Shown: positions 1 through 6,688 of the stretch, one piece after another
Layout of the letters: every line of letters begins with the position of its first letter
How positions within the stretch are numbered: position 1 is the stretch's first letter
DNA from: Bacteroidales bacterium UBA5429
GTDB lineage: Bacteria > Bacteroidota > Bacteroidia > Bacteroidales > WCHB1-69
Assembly: GCA_002427605.1 (NCBI GenBank)
Contig: DIRT01000041.1
Location: 1-13,410, forward strand
Length of the DNA stretch: 13,410 bases
Direction of reading: 5' to 3'
Program-made: the position numbers and the translations under genes
The notes under the pieces: generated by a model
The model's database searches: none
Told to the model about the DNA's origin: nothing
What the model saw: only the letters and a program-made list of their open reading frames with translations

Positions 1-105
1 TAACTTTCTGAATTTAATTTTTCTCCCCTTAATTATTTGTTATTTTTTTATTTTTAAAAAAGAATAATCAGGGGGCAGGATTTGAGGTGTCTCTTTTGCT
101 ATTTC

Positions 106-154
106 AACTCCCCTCCTCTGGAAGAAGGTGGGGTGCCCGAAGGGCGGGGTGGTT
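106..154. repeat. GC-rich double-hairpin intergenic repeat
   Basis: CCCC at 110-113 can pair with GGGG at 130-133 around an imperfect stem. It is followed at once by a perfect GCCC-GAA-GGGC hairpin (135-145) and a GGGGTGG tail. The G+C content stands out sharply from the AT-rich surroundings. The pattern resembles dispersed palindromic intergenic repeats that I recall from Bacteroidota genomes; that resemblance is memory, not a search result. Confidence 0.5.
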
Positions 155-230
155 ATTCCCACTCGGCAATGTTTTCCGTTTTAGATATGTACTAACAATT
201 AAGGATTACGAGATGGGTAAGTCTGTACTC

Positions 231-254
231 GGGCTGCGACTCCAAGTCGCGCCC
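231..254. repeat. Hairpin, GCGACT/AGTCGC core
   Basis: GCGACT (236-241) pairs perfectly with AGTCGC (245-250) over a 3-nt loop. The stem is extended by GGGC (231-234) pairing with GCCC (251-254), with T235 bulged. No T-run follows, so it does not look like a terminator. It lies inside the 67-370 block. Confidence 0.5.
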
Positions 255-271
255 CGAATTAACCTTCTACG

Positions 272-294
272 GTGCCTGAGGCTCTCGAAGGCAC
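272..294. repeat. Hairpin, GTGCCT/AGGCAC stem
   Basis: GTGCCT (272-277) pairs with AGGCAC (289-294) over an 11-nt loop that itself contains a small GAG/CTC complementarity. It lies inside the 67-370 block, between the GCGACT hairpin and the 14-bp palindrome. No gene or T-run is attached to it. Confidence 0.4.
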
Positions 295-306
295 ACATTT
301 CATAAA

Positions 307-320
307 TGGAAAATTTTCCA
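307..320. repeat. Perfect 14-bp palindrome
   Basis: TGGAAAATTTTCCA is its own reverse complement. It could bind a dimeric protein or be structural sequence of the surrounding repeat block. Nothing adjacent decides between these. Confidence 0.4.
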
Positions 321-401
321 GAGTGGGGAAACGAGATAACCTAAAAGGGAAGGTTTTCCTGCCCCCTGATTTTTTTTATTTCAAAAAGAAGAAAAACTTT
401 A

Positions 402-422
402 AAAGTCGAAAGTCGAAAGTCG
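402..422. repeat. Tandem heptamer array, 3 x AAAGTCG
   Basis: Three exact consecutive copies of the 7-bp unit AAAGTCG occupy 402-408, 409-415 and 416-422. This is the first of three different heptamer arrays upstream of the lipoprotein gene at 665. Confidence 0.8.
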
Positions 423-479
423 GAATGAAAATCCAATTGGGAATTACGGGGTTTAAATTAAAATTGAACGCGGCTGTAA

Positions 480-499
480 AGACGCAATGCTTTGCGTCT
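480..499. repeat. Perfect 8-bp stem hairpin (AGACGCAA/TTGCGTCT)
   Basis: AGACGCAA (480-487) pairs perfectly with TTGCGTCT (492-499) over the 4-nt loop TGCT. No T-run follows, so it is not a typical intrinsic terminator. It sits between two heptamer arrays and is probably another copy of a small dispersed palindromic repeat. Confidence 0.6.
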
Positions 500-526
500 C
501 TGACATAAAACGTGGTTTTGCCATTT

Positions 527-554
527 CGAAATCCGAAATCCGAAATCCGAAATC
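527..554. repeat. Tandem heptamer array, 4 x CGAAATC
   Basis: Four exact consecutive copies of CGAAATC start at 527, 534, 541 and 548. Read as protein, this array gives the low-complexity peptide (SEIRNPKS-like) that makes a spurious open frame across 487-729. Confidence 0.85.
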
Positions 555-557
555 ATT

Positions 558-585
558 CCGCCTTCCGCCCTCCGCCTTCCGTCTT
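558..585. repeat. Tandem heptamer array, 4 x CCGCCTT-like
   Basis: Four consecutive 7-bp units follow the CGAAATC array after only 3 bp: CCGCCTT (558), CCGCCCT (565), CCGCCTT (572) and CCGTCTT (579). Units 2 and 4 each differ from the first by one base. One strand is strongly pyrimidine-rich. Confidence 0.8.
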
Positions 586-632
586 CAAAAAAAGGCTTTG
601 CAAAATTGTCGGGGGAGGGTGTCGAAAAATTT

Positions 633-640
633 TATATTTT
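633..640 (+). promoter_or_regulatory. Probable -7 promoter box for the lipoprotein/OstA-like operon
   Basis: TATATTTT matches 7 of 8 positions of the Bacteroidota -7 consensus TAnnTTTG and lies 24 bp before the ATG at 665. I see no convincing TTTG at the expected -33 position; the nearest TTG (606-608) is about 4 bp too far upstream. It is the best candidate promoter for the two genes that follow. Confidence 0.45.
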
Positions 641-664
641 TACAGGTTCATTTAAAGAGAAATT

Positions 665-1327
665 ATGAGAGCGGTGAGATTATTATTTATTGTGTTAACT
701 GTTTCGTTATTAGTTACTTCGTGTACTAAAACAAAATATGAATATTATCCTAATGGGCTGCTGAAGTCGGAAACGCAGTATCGAAATGGAAAAGAACATG
801 GGATTACTAAGTACTTTAATAAGAATTATGGAACGGTGATTATGGAGGTTTATATGGTTCGTGGTCAGAAACATGGCTCATTTAAGCGTTTCTATTTTAA
901 TGGCAATATTGAGTATGAAGCCAATTATAACTATGATGTTTTAGACGGCATTGAGAGAAATTATACCCAGCAGGGACAAATGATATCGGAAACGACATAT
1001 AAAAATGGAGTTAAAGAGGGTCCACACAGTACCTGGTATGAAAATGGAGTGCTGCTTTCAAAAGGTGCTTACAAAAATGACTTGCAGGAAGGGGAGTGGC
1101 TCTTTTATGATGAAAGGGGCTTTTTGATGGGTGAAGCGCATTTTACCGAAGGAAGTGGCGAGCAGATTGCCTACGATCATAACGGTGTGAAAGCCAGAGT
1201 TACAACCTATTCCAAAGGGGTTAAAGAGGGACCGGAAACCTACTATAATCCGGATGGAACCGTGGAAAAAGTGGTTCAGTTTCATGAAGATCGGATAGTA
1301 AGCACTACCGAAACTTCAGAAGAGTAA
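665..1327 (+). CDS. YwqK/MORN-type repeat lipoprotein
   Basis: This is a 220-residue lipoprotein precursor. Residues 1-19 form a signal peptide (two Arg, then a hydrophobic core) ending in the lipobox LVTSC with Cys20. The residues after the Cys (TKTK) are not acidic, so there is no obvious surface-export signal and it probably faces the periplasm. The rest is built from about seven repeats of 20-25 residues with the pattern G-x-(W/Y/F)-x-x-(Y/W)-(Y/F)-x-N/D-G, for example YPNGLLKSE, YENGVLLSKGAY and YNPDGTVEK. This matches the YwqK / MORN-variant family. Databases often label the family 'toxin-antitoxin system YwqK family antitoxin', but nothing here supports a toxin partner. The OstA-like gene starts 3 bp downstream, so the two are almost certainly cotranscribed. 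The molecular function is unknown; a structural or binding role in the envelope is inference. Confidence 0.85.
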   Translation: MRAVRLLFIVLTVSLLVTSCTKTKYEYYPNGLLKSETQYRNGKEHGITKYFNKNYGTVIMEVYMVRGQKHGSFKRFYFNGNIEYEANYNYDVLDGIERNYTQQGQMISETTYKNGVKEGPHSTWYENGVLLSKGAYKNDLQEGEWLFYDERGFLMGEAHFTEGSGEQIAYDHNGVKARVTTYSKGVKEGPETYYNPDGTVEKVVQFHEDRIVSTTETSEE

Positions 1328-1330
1328 TAT

Positions 1331-2878
1331 ATGAGATTGAGATTGTTGCTGATAGGGTCTCTGTTGCTCCTTTCTTTGGGAGCTGTTGCACAAAAAAAGA
1401 TTGTGTACCGGGCAGATTGGGCATACCACGATGAAGAAAACTTCCCCGGTATTGAGAAGTTGGTAGGAAATGTAATTTTTAAACAAGATAATACAATCGG
1501 CTATTGCGATAGCGCTTATAATTATCCGCGAGATAACTATTTGATTGCATTTGGAAGTCCGGTAAAGATTCGAATTAATGACTCCCTGACACTTTATGGC
1601 GATCAGGTGGTGTATGAAGGAAACAGCAAGTTGAGCAATATCTCAGGTAATGTGATTCTGAAAGATAATCAATCTGCACTCTATACCAATATCCTTAAAT
1701 ATGATAGTGAGCGGGATGTGGGTTATTATCCGGTCTGGGGGAAAATGATCAACCAACAGGATACGCTGACCAGTGATCAGGGATATTACTATACTAAAAC
1801 TAAAATGGTGCTGCTGAATGGAGATGTGAAGCTGGTTAACAACTCCTATACCATGCGATGTGATTCACTGCGTTATCATACTGAAGATGAGATCGTTTAC
1901 TTTGTTTCCCGAACGGAATTGGTTTCGGAGCATAACAGGATTATTACCCATTCGGGATGGTATGATACGCATAATGACCAAACCAAGTTGGTGGATAGCG
2001 TCGAGTTTTACAACGATAATCAGAAGTTGACAGGAGATACAATCTTTTACGACAAAAATATTGAATTTGGGATTGGAAGAGGAAGTGTGGTGATGGTGGA
2101 TACAGCGCAAGGCTACATCGTAAAAGGGGAGTATGTGGAGTATAATGAGATGGGTGGTCTTTCCTGGGTGACCGACCAGGCGATGCTGGTGTTGATCAAC
2201 AAAGAGGATTCTTTGTTCGTCCACGGGGACACATTGCGGATGCTGATCGATACGTTGCAAAACCCGATTGAGATGCACGCCTTTAATAAGGTGAAGTTTT
2301 TTAGTGAAGACTTGCAGGGAGCCTGTGATTCTATGGCTTATGTTGTTCCCGATTCCGTGTTGACGATGTATTATAATCCTGTAATTTGGTCGGGAGAAAA
2401 TCAGCTGACAGCCGATACCATCCGTTTTACCATTCTGGATTCAATCCATACACGACTGGATCTGCTGAAGTCGGGATTTATCTTAACCGCTCTTTTCGAT
2501 AATACGGAGTTTAATCAGATCAAAGGAGCATCGATAGTAGGGTATATCACTGATAATCAGCTCGAACGAGTCGATGTAATCAATAATGCCGAAGCGATCT
2601 ACTATATCATGGATGAGGATACAGCGTTGATTGGTATCAATGTCTCCTTCACTACGGAGATGGTTGTGAAATTTCAAGATAATAAAATTGCTCAAATCCT
2701 CTTTTATGACTCTCCGGATGGGAAGATCTATGCAGATAAAGATCTGCCCTGGGATGATCGTTTCTTAAAGGATTTCCGCTTTTTGGATTTCTACCGACCT
2801 AAATCGATTGAGGATATTTTTAAAGACCCGATGCCCCGGGAGAAAGAGACTAAGAAGTTACCAGTTGACTCAAAGTAA
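1331..2878 (+). CDS. OstA/LptA-like envelope protein
   Basis: This 515-residue protein has a signal peptide (residues 1-20, ending AVAQ) and no lipobox Cys. The mature part repeats a strand pattern, G-(N/D)-V followed by a (C/G/A)-D-(S/T)-x-x-Y/F step, as in GNVIFKQDN...CDSAYNY, GDVKLVNNS...CDSLRYH and NPVIWSG...ADTIRF. That is the signature of the OstA/LptA jellyroll that carries lipopolysaccharide between the membranes. At 515 residues it is much longer than the roughly 185-residue LptA of E. coli and belongs to the long 'OstA-like' proteins of Bacteroidota. It is too short to carry the LptD barrel. Transport of LPS across the periplasm is inferred from the family. The C-terminus is charged (REKETKK), and its last 29 bp overlap the 3' end of holB on the opposite strand. 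Confidence 0.82.
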   Translation: MRLRLLLIGSLLLLSLGAVAQKKIVYRADWAYHDEENFPGIEKLVGNVIFKQDNTIGYCDSAYNYPRDNYLIAFGSPVKIRINDSLTLYGDQVVYEGNSKLSNISGNVILKDNQSALYTNILKYDSERDVGYYPVWGKMINQQDTLTSDQGYYYTKTKMVLLNGDVKLVNNSYTMRCDSLRYHTEDEIVYFVSRTELVSEHNRIITHSGWYDTHNDQTKLVDSVEFYNDNQKLTGDTIFYDKNIEFGIGRGSVVMVDTAQGYIVKGEYVEYNEMGGLSWVTDQAMLVLINKEDSLFVHGDTLRMLIDTLQNPIEMHAFNKVKFFSEDLQGACDSMAYVVPDSVLTMYYNPVIWSGENQLTADTIRFTILDSIHTRLDLLKSGFILTALFDNTEFNQIKGASIVGYITDNQLERVDVINNAEAIYYIMDEDTALIGINVSFTTEMVVKFQDNKIAQILFYDSPDGKIYADKDLPWDDRFLKDFRFLDFYRPKSIEDIFKDPMPREKETKKLPVDSK

Positions 2879-4007
2879 AGTATAAATCATTAAAAACCAG
2901 ATTGTAACTCACATTTCTTTCGATGTGATAGATCGCTTTATTGCACTCATCCAATATTTTTCCGGAGTTTCTCACGGTGACGTAGGATTGAAACGCTTCA
3001 AATTCCTTCAACTCCCTGGCAGTTGTAATGACCCCTTCCTTATTACCGACATTAAGCATCAGAATATTACGAAACGATTGTAACATATATTTGAGGAAAC
3101 TTTTCGACCGCTCTCGTCCTTGATTACCCAACTCCCGAATCATTTCGGTCACCTCATTATATTTGATCTGATCACTCGCTCTTTTCTGTGCCAAAGCCAC
3201 AACGCTGCTGAAAAATGTCAAAAAATAGCTTAAATTTTCATTCAAAAGGGCTTGATCCTGCACCAATGAACGGGCTCTTCGATAATCTCCCTCTGAAATA
3301 TTTGCAATATCCTGAGCTCTTTGTTCAGAGATGTTGAAATCGATAATCAGTTGTTTGGCTATGGTTTCTTTATGGATAGGAGGGATCTTAACCAGTTGCG
3401 TTCTGGATAGAATCGTACTCAAAATCTTTTCGTATTCCTCTGTAATCAGGATAAACAGCGTGTTGGGTTCCGGTTCTTCCAATGTTTTTAACAGTTTGGG
3501 AGCTGCGGTGTGGTACAAACGATCGGCACACCACAAAATGAACACCTTATAGCCACCGCTGTAAGATCGGGTGCTGTTGTGTCTTAAGATATTGGAGCAG
3601 TCGCGATTGTTGATGGTGAGCTGCTTGTTGCCCGCTTCACAGTAAGCAATCCAGTTGTCGATGTCAATATGATAGTTGTTTTCCAATACAAACTCACGAA
3701 AAGGTGCTGCCAACAGTTCCGAATCAGGATCTTTACTGACAGTTTTGGTGGTCGTGTTCGGAAAGATCAGGTGCAGATCCGGGTGGGTGAGTTTTTCGTA
3801 CATCAGACAGGAAGAACATTCACCGCAGGAGTCCGATTCTGAAGGGTTTTCACAGGAGAGGTATTGAGCATAAGCGATTGCTACAGCAAAAGCATGTGCT
3901 CCGGGAGAAGAAAGGAAAAGTTGCGCATGACTGATCCGCTTTTCTTGAACCATACCAATCAATTGCTGCTTTAAAGCCTCATCACACAATAGATCTTGGA
4001 ATAACAT
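2850..4007 (-). CDS. holB: DNA polymerase III subunit delta' (clamp-loader)
   Basis: Delta' is the stator of the clamp loader that places the sliding clamp on DNA. This protein has 385 residues. A four-cysteine zinc module is visible as C52-x8-C61-x2-C64-x2-C67, followed by THPDLHLIFPN. The conserved helix LLKTLEEP is at 172-179, and the SRT version of the 'SRC' motif is at 201-203. The P-loop region (about 33-40, SSPGAHAF) has lost the GK(S/T) residues, so it should not hydrolyse ATP. That is typical of delta', whereas the DnaX subunits keep the P-loop. The start at 4007 gives the expected N-terminus and lies about 17-25 bp from a perfect -7 box (4032-4039). The 3' end converges on the OstA-like gene with a 29-bp overlap and no room for a terminator. 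Identification is by motif and overall layout. Confidence 0.88.
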   Translation of the reverse strand: MLFQDLLCDEALKQQLIGMVQEKRISHAQLFLSSPGAHAFAVAIAYAQYLSCENPSESDSCGECSSCLMYEKLTHPDLHLIFPNTTTKTVSKDPDSELLAAPFREFVLENNYHIDIDNWIAYCEAGNKQLTINNRDCSNILRHNSTRSYSGGYKVFILWCADRLYHTAAPKLLKTLEEPEPNTLFILITEEYEKILSTILSRTQLVKIPPIHKETIAKQLIIDFNISEQRAQDIANISEGDYRRARSLVQDQALLNENLSYFLTFFSSVVALAQKRASDQIKYNEVTEMIRELGNQGRERSKSFLKYMLQSFRNILMLNVGNKEGVITTARELKEFEAFQSYVTVRNSGKILDECNKAIYHIERNVSYNLVFNDLYFTLSQLVTS

Positions 4008-4031
4008 AACTGTCCATATTTAAACAAACGA

Positions 4032-4039
4032 CAAATATA
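4032..4039 (-). promoter_or_regulatory. -7 promoter box for holB
   Basis: On the minus strand this reads TATATTTG, a perfect TAnnTTTG. Twenty bases further upstream on that strand is TTTC, 3 of 4 matches to the -33 TTTG element, lying within the last codons of the receptor gene. The start codon of holB (4007) follows after 24 bp. holB can therefore be transcribed independently of the pssA operon. Confidence 0.65.
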
Positions 4040-4048
4040 CGATTTTTT

Positions 4049-6082
4049 TTATTCACTCCGAAAAGTGATTTTACCTCGAAAACTTCTGCCCGGCATGGGA
4101 TAGTTTCGGATAATCTCATATTGAGTACCGAGGACATTAATCATTTCTATTTTAAACCCTATAAGGGGGGAGCGGGATTTGAGTTTCAAGGGGAACTCTT
4201 TTCCATAACTGATACTCTGTTCCTGATAGCCTTTTAAGTGATTTAGTGGGATGTTTTGAGCAGAGCTGTAACGATCCCCGGAGATCACTATGTTGTAGCT
4301 GAACTGCCCGATCTTGCAGATATACGAAAGCGAAACGCTGCCGTAATGAATGGGCGTGTAAGGCAATTGGTGTCCGTAAGTTTTACTCTCAGGATCAGTC
4401 AGGTCGATTGCACTTTGGAGAGTATAAGATCCTGAAAGATAAAGCGTTGACTTGTTTTTAAACTGAAATTGATTTTGTAGTGTTAAATCGAAACCCTTGG
4501 CATGGACTATGCCATAATTTTGCATACTCCACACAAAAAGATTGCGCGTTGGAATGGCAACAATCTTATCTTCAATGATGTTGTAATAGGCATCCAAAGT
4601 GATGTGGAAAGAGCCTCTGTCTTGATAGTAAGGGGTATAATAAGTTACGCCGACATTCCATTGATGGGTATTCTCAGGATCCAAATTAAGATTGCCAAAC
4701 TCTCTGTAATAGAGGTCATTGAAGGTTGGAAGTCGGTAGATGTTTTTGTAAAATGTACGCAAGTGAAAATTTTGTTGTCTCCATGGTTGCCAGGATATTC
4801 CCAGTGCAGGTGAGAGTTTTTTGTAGGAAGGGTGATCTTCCTCCCTTTTAGTATGGTTATAAACGTAGGTATAAAGTAAGGTTCCGTTGAAATGAAACTG
4901 TCTGTAACTGTAGCTGGCATTGACCGAACTTAAGCTGTTGAGACGGATCGGATTGGAAAAATTAAATGTATTGGCAAACAGATTGTTATAAAACAGGTCT
5001 TGTGCTACAGTCACTTCCCAGGTACGGCTTTTATATGAGCCTATCTGAGACATATAGAACTCATTTTGGGAGTATCGGTGATCCATCTTCCCCTCACTGC
5101 TTAGAAAAGTGGGATCTAAGTAGCGGGTATAGGCATGGTTGGCTTTCAATATGGAGCGGTATGCCCATCCTGATTTAAAGAAACGGGTGTATTGCGCTTG
5201 AAGAAACTGGGTAGCATCCCATAAACGTTCATCTGCAGTAGGATTGTACAAGATTACTGCACCCGGAATCCCTCTTTCAGACTGATAATGAAAAAGATGA
5301 ACAGAAAAAGAAGCGCTGTTGTCCTTTTTGTTCCACTGCATGGAGCCTTCAGTCTGGAAAGAAAAAAGGTCGCTGTTGTTTCTCCTTTCGATCGAGGTTG
5401 AATCTCCGATGTTGCCATATTTTAATTGAAAGGGATAATCTCCCCTTAGACTAATCAAGGATGCAGTAATTGCAGCGCTACCATTCCATTTTTTGGTTTT
5501 GGAGGGTGCAATCTTTTGCGACCACTGTAGCGTAGGATTAAAGAAGTAAAATGAACCGGTGTTCAAACCAAAGCGATAGGCACTGTTGCAATCTTTACTG
5601 AATTGATGCAGTACGGGATAAATGTTGAGCACAGCAGCGTAAGAGTGAATTCGTGCCGGTGCCAGGATCTGATCATATAAACCGTTGGTCAATGCAATTG
5701 ACCTGATGAACTCCATGTCAAATTTGCCGATATCAACCTGTCCGCTCTGAATATCTGACCAGATCACACCATTGTAAACCACTCCGGTGTGCTGAGTTCC
5801 CATTCCGCGCACTGAAACGGTTTTCATTCCCCCGATACCGCCATAATCTTTTACTACGGTACCGGCCAAATGTTTGACAATTTCGCTGAGCTGAAAAGAG
5901 GAGATGATCTCCATTCTCTTTTTGGGGACATACTGCAAAGGTTGGATTGAAAAAACAGAGGAGGGAACTGCTTCACCCGTAACGACAAACTCATCCATTA
6001 TTTCTCTTGGTACGGTATCTTTTTGAGCAAATGAAAAAAGTGAAATCAGCGATAATAGTATGAGAATATAGAAATGTTTCAT
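4049..6082 (-). CDS. TonB-dependent outer-membrane receptor (short type)
   Basis: This 677-residue outer-membrane receptor has a signal peptide (1-20, ending FAQ), a TonB-box-like segment (DEFVVTGEA, 30-38), a plug domain (about 50-160, with VSVRGMG near 89-95 and YNGV at 103-106) and a C-terminal beta-barrel rich in alternating aromatic residues. It lacks the N-terminal carboxypeptidase-regulatory-like domain found in SusC-type proteins, so it resembles the shorter FepA/BtuB-type receptors. The substrate cannot be read from the sequence. It starts 9 bp after the LOG-family gene and is probably the last gene of a pssA-LOG-receptor operon. The C-terminus reads ITFRSE; most outer-membrane barrels end in an aromatic residue, here displaced to the fourth position from the end. 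Confidence 0.88.
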   Translation of the reverse strand: MKHFYILILLSLISLFSFAQKDTVPREIMDEFVVTGEAVPSSVFSIQPLQYVPKKRMEIISSFQLSEIVKHLAGTVVKDYGGIGGMKTVSVRGMGTQHTGVVYNGVIWSDIQSGQVDIGKFDMEFIRSIALTNGLYDQILAPARIHSYAAVLNIYPVLHQFSKDCNSAYRFGLNTGSFYFFNPTLQWSQKIAPSKTKKWNGSAAITASLISLRGDYPFQLKYGNIGDSTSIERRNNSDLFSFQTEGSMQWNKKDNSASFSVHLFHYQSERGIPGAVILYNPTADERLWDATQFLQAQYTRFFKSGWAYRSILKANHAYTRYLDPTFLSSEGKMDHRYSQNEFYMSQIGSYKSRTWEVTVAQDLFYNNLFANTFNFSNPIRLNSLSSVNASYSYRQFHFNGTLLYTYVYNHTKREEDHPSYKKLSPALGISWQPWRQQNFHLRTFYKNIYRLPTFNDLYYREFGNLNLDPENTHQWNVGVTYYTPYYQDRGSFHITLDAYYNIIEDKIVAIPTRNLFVWSMQNYGIVHAKGFDLTLQNQFQFKNKSTLYLSGSYTLQSAIDLTDPESKTYGHQLPYTPIHYGSVSLSYICKIGQFSYNIVISGDRYSSAQNIPLNHLKGYQEQSISYGKEFPLKLKSRSPLIGFKIEMINVLGTQYEIIRNYPMPGRSFRGKITFRSE

Positions 6083-6091
6083 AATGCAGTA

Positions 6092-6682
6092 CTATTCGTT
6101 TTTGATCTTTTTTAACCAGTGCGGGTCATTGCTGTTTTGATATTGTTCCAACTGAGTAAATATCTCGTCAACATGATCAACAAAGGTGACCAATTGATGA
6201 TGAAAATCTCTCAAAAATCCCTCCTGATTAAAATGATTTAGTAACTGAATCAGATGGTTGTAATATCCTCCGATATTCAGAACTACAATGGGTTTATGAT
6301 GTAATCCCAACTGTGCATCAGTCAGTACTTCAAATAGTTCATCCAGGGTGCCGTATCCTCCGGGTAAAATCACAAAAGCATCGGCTAATTTTTCAAACTC
6401 CTGTTTGCGTTCGCTCATAGATTTTACAACACGCATATCCTGGACAGTTTGATCTACGACACTTTGATTAGAAAAAAAATGGGGGGTGATGCCCACCACA
6501 CGACCGCCCGCTTCGCGTGAAGCATCGGCAGCAGCTTTCATCAAGCCTAAAGCGGCACCGCCATAGTATAGCGTAATTCCTTTTTGAGCACACACACGGC
6601 CAAACTCTTGAGCAGTCTGTACATAAATGGGCTCCTTTCCTTCAGATGATCCACAAAACAGAGCTATTGATTCGTACTTCAT
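6092..6682 (-). CDS. LOG-family protein (TIGR00730), probable nucleoside 5'-monophosphate phosphoribohydrolase
   Basis: This 196-residue cytosolic Rossmann-fold protein carries the family signature PGGYGTLDE at 107-115, with the upstream MSERK at 89-93 (the family's M-x-x-R-K) and the glycine-rich CGSS (10-13) and YGGAALGLM (40-48) segments. Family members cleave the N-glycosidic bond of nucleoside monophosphates; in plants and some bacteria this activates cytokinins. In a Bacteroidota cell the physiological substrate is unknown, and nucleotide salvage or housekeeping is more likely than hormone production. The Glu of PGGxGTxxE and the Arg of MxxRK are both present, so it should be active. 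It begins 6 bp after pssA and ends 9 bp before the receptor gene, which suggests cotranscription. The length is normal for the family. Confidence 0.88.
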   Translation of the reverse strand: MKYESIALFCGSSEGKEPIYVQTAQEFGRVCAQKGITLYYGGAALGLMKAAADASREAGGRVVGITPHFFSNQSVVDQTVQDMRVVKSMSERKQEFEKLADAFVILPGGYGTLDELFEVLTDAQLGLHHKPIVVLNIGGYYNHLIQLLNHFNQEGFLRDFHHQLVTFVDHVDEIFTQLEQYQNSNDPHWLKKIKNE

Positions 6683-6688
6683 AGTGGT

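Larger units (their letters stand above)
67..370. repeat. MITE-like block bounded by a perfect 14-bp inverted repeat
   Basis: ATCAGGGGGCAGGA at 67-80 is the exact reverse complement of TCCTGCCCCCTGAT at 357-370. The ends enclose 276 bp with no convincing gene but several hairpins (106-154, 231-254, 272-294) and a 14-bp palindrome (307-320). A-rich and T-rich tracts flank the two ends. The direct AT at each edge could be a 2-bp target duplication or simply part of the repeat, because AT is its own complement. This could be a non-autonomous mobile element, or an array of separate dispersed intergenic repeats that happens to have complementary ends. No transposase is present in the window. The inverted repeat is seen directly; the mobility is inference. 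Confidence 0.5.

Noticed and set aside
231..254. Intrinsic terminator
   Set aside because: The stem is good, but no T-run follows on either strand and no gene ends here.
87..508. Two small overlapping open frames (87-305 and 272-508)
   Set aside because: They cross hairpins and repeats, have no recognisable domain or signal, and the composition is that of the non-coding repeat block.
402..585. Possible CRISPR array
   Set aside because: The units are contiguous 7-bp repeats without spacers, and no cas gene is present.
487..729. Open frame of 80 codons crossing the heptamer arrays
   Set aside because: Its translation is the CGAAATC and CCGCCTT repeats read as protein, and it runs out of frame into the start of the lipoprotein gene, which has a clear signal peptide.
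665..1327. Toxin-antitoxin module suggested by the family's usual database name
   Set aside because: The protein is a lipoprotein, no toxin gene lies beside it, and the neighbour is an OstA-like envelope protein.
1865..2278. 137-codon open frame on the minus strand inside the OstA-like gene
   Set aside because: It is a shadow of a well-supported gene, rich in His and Ile from antisense reading, with no promoter or domain.
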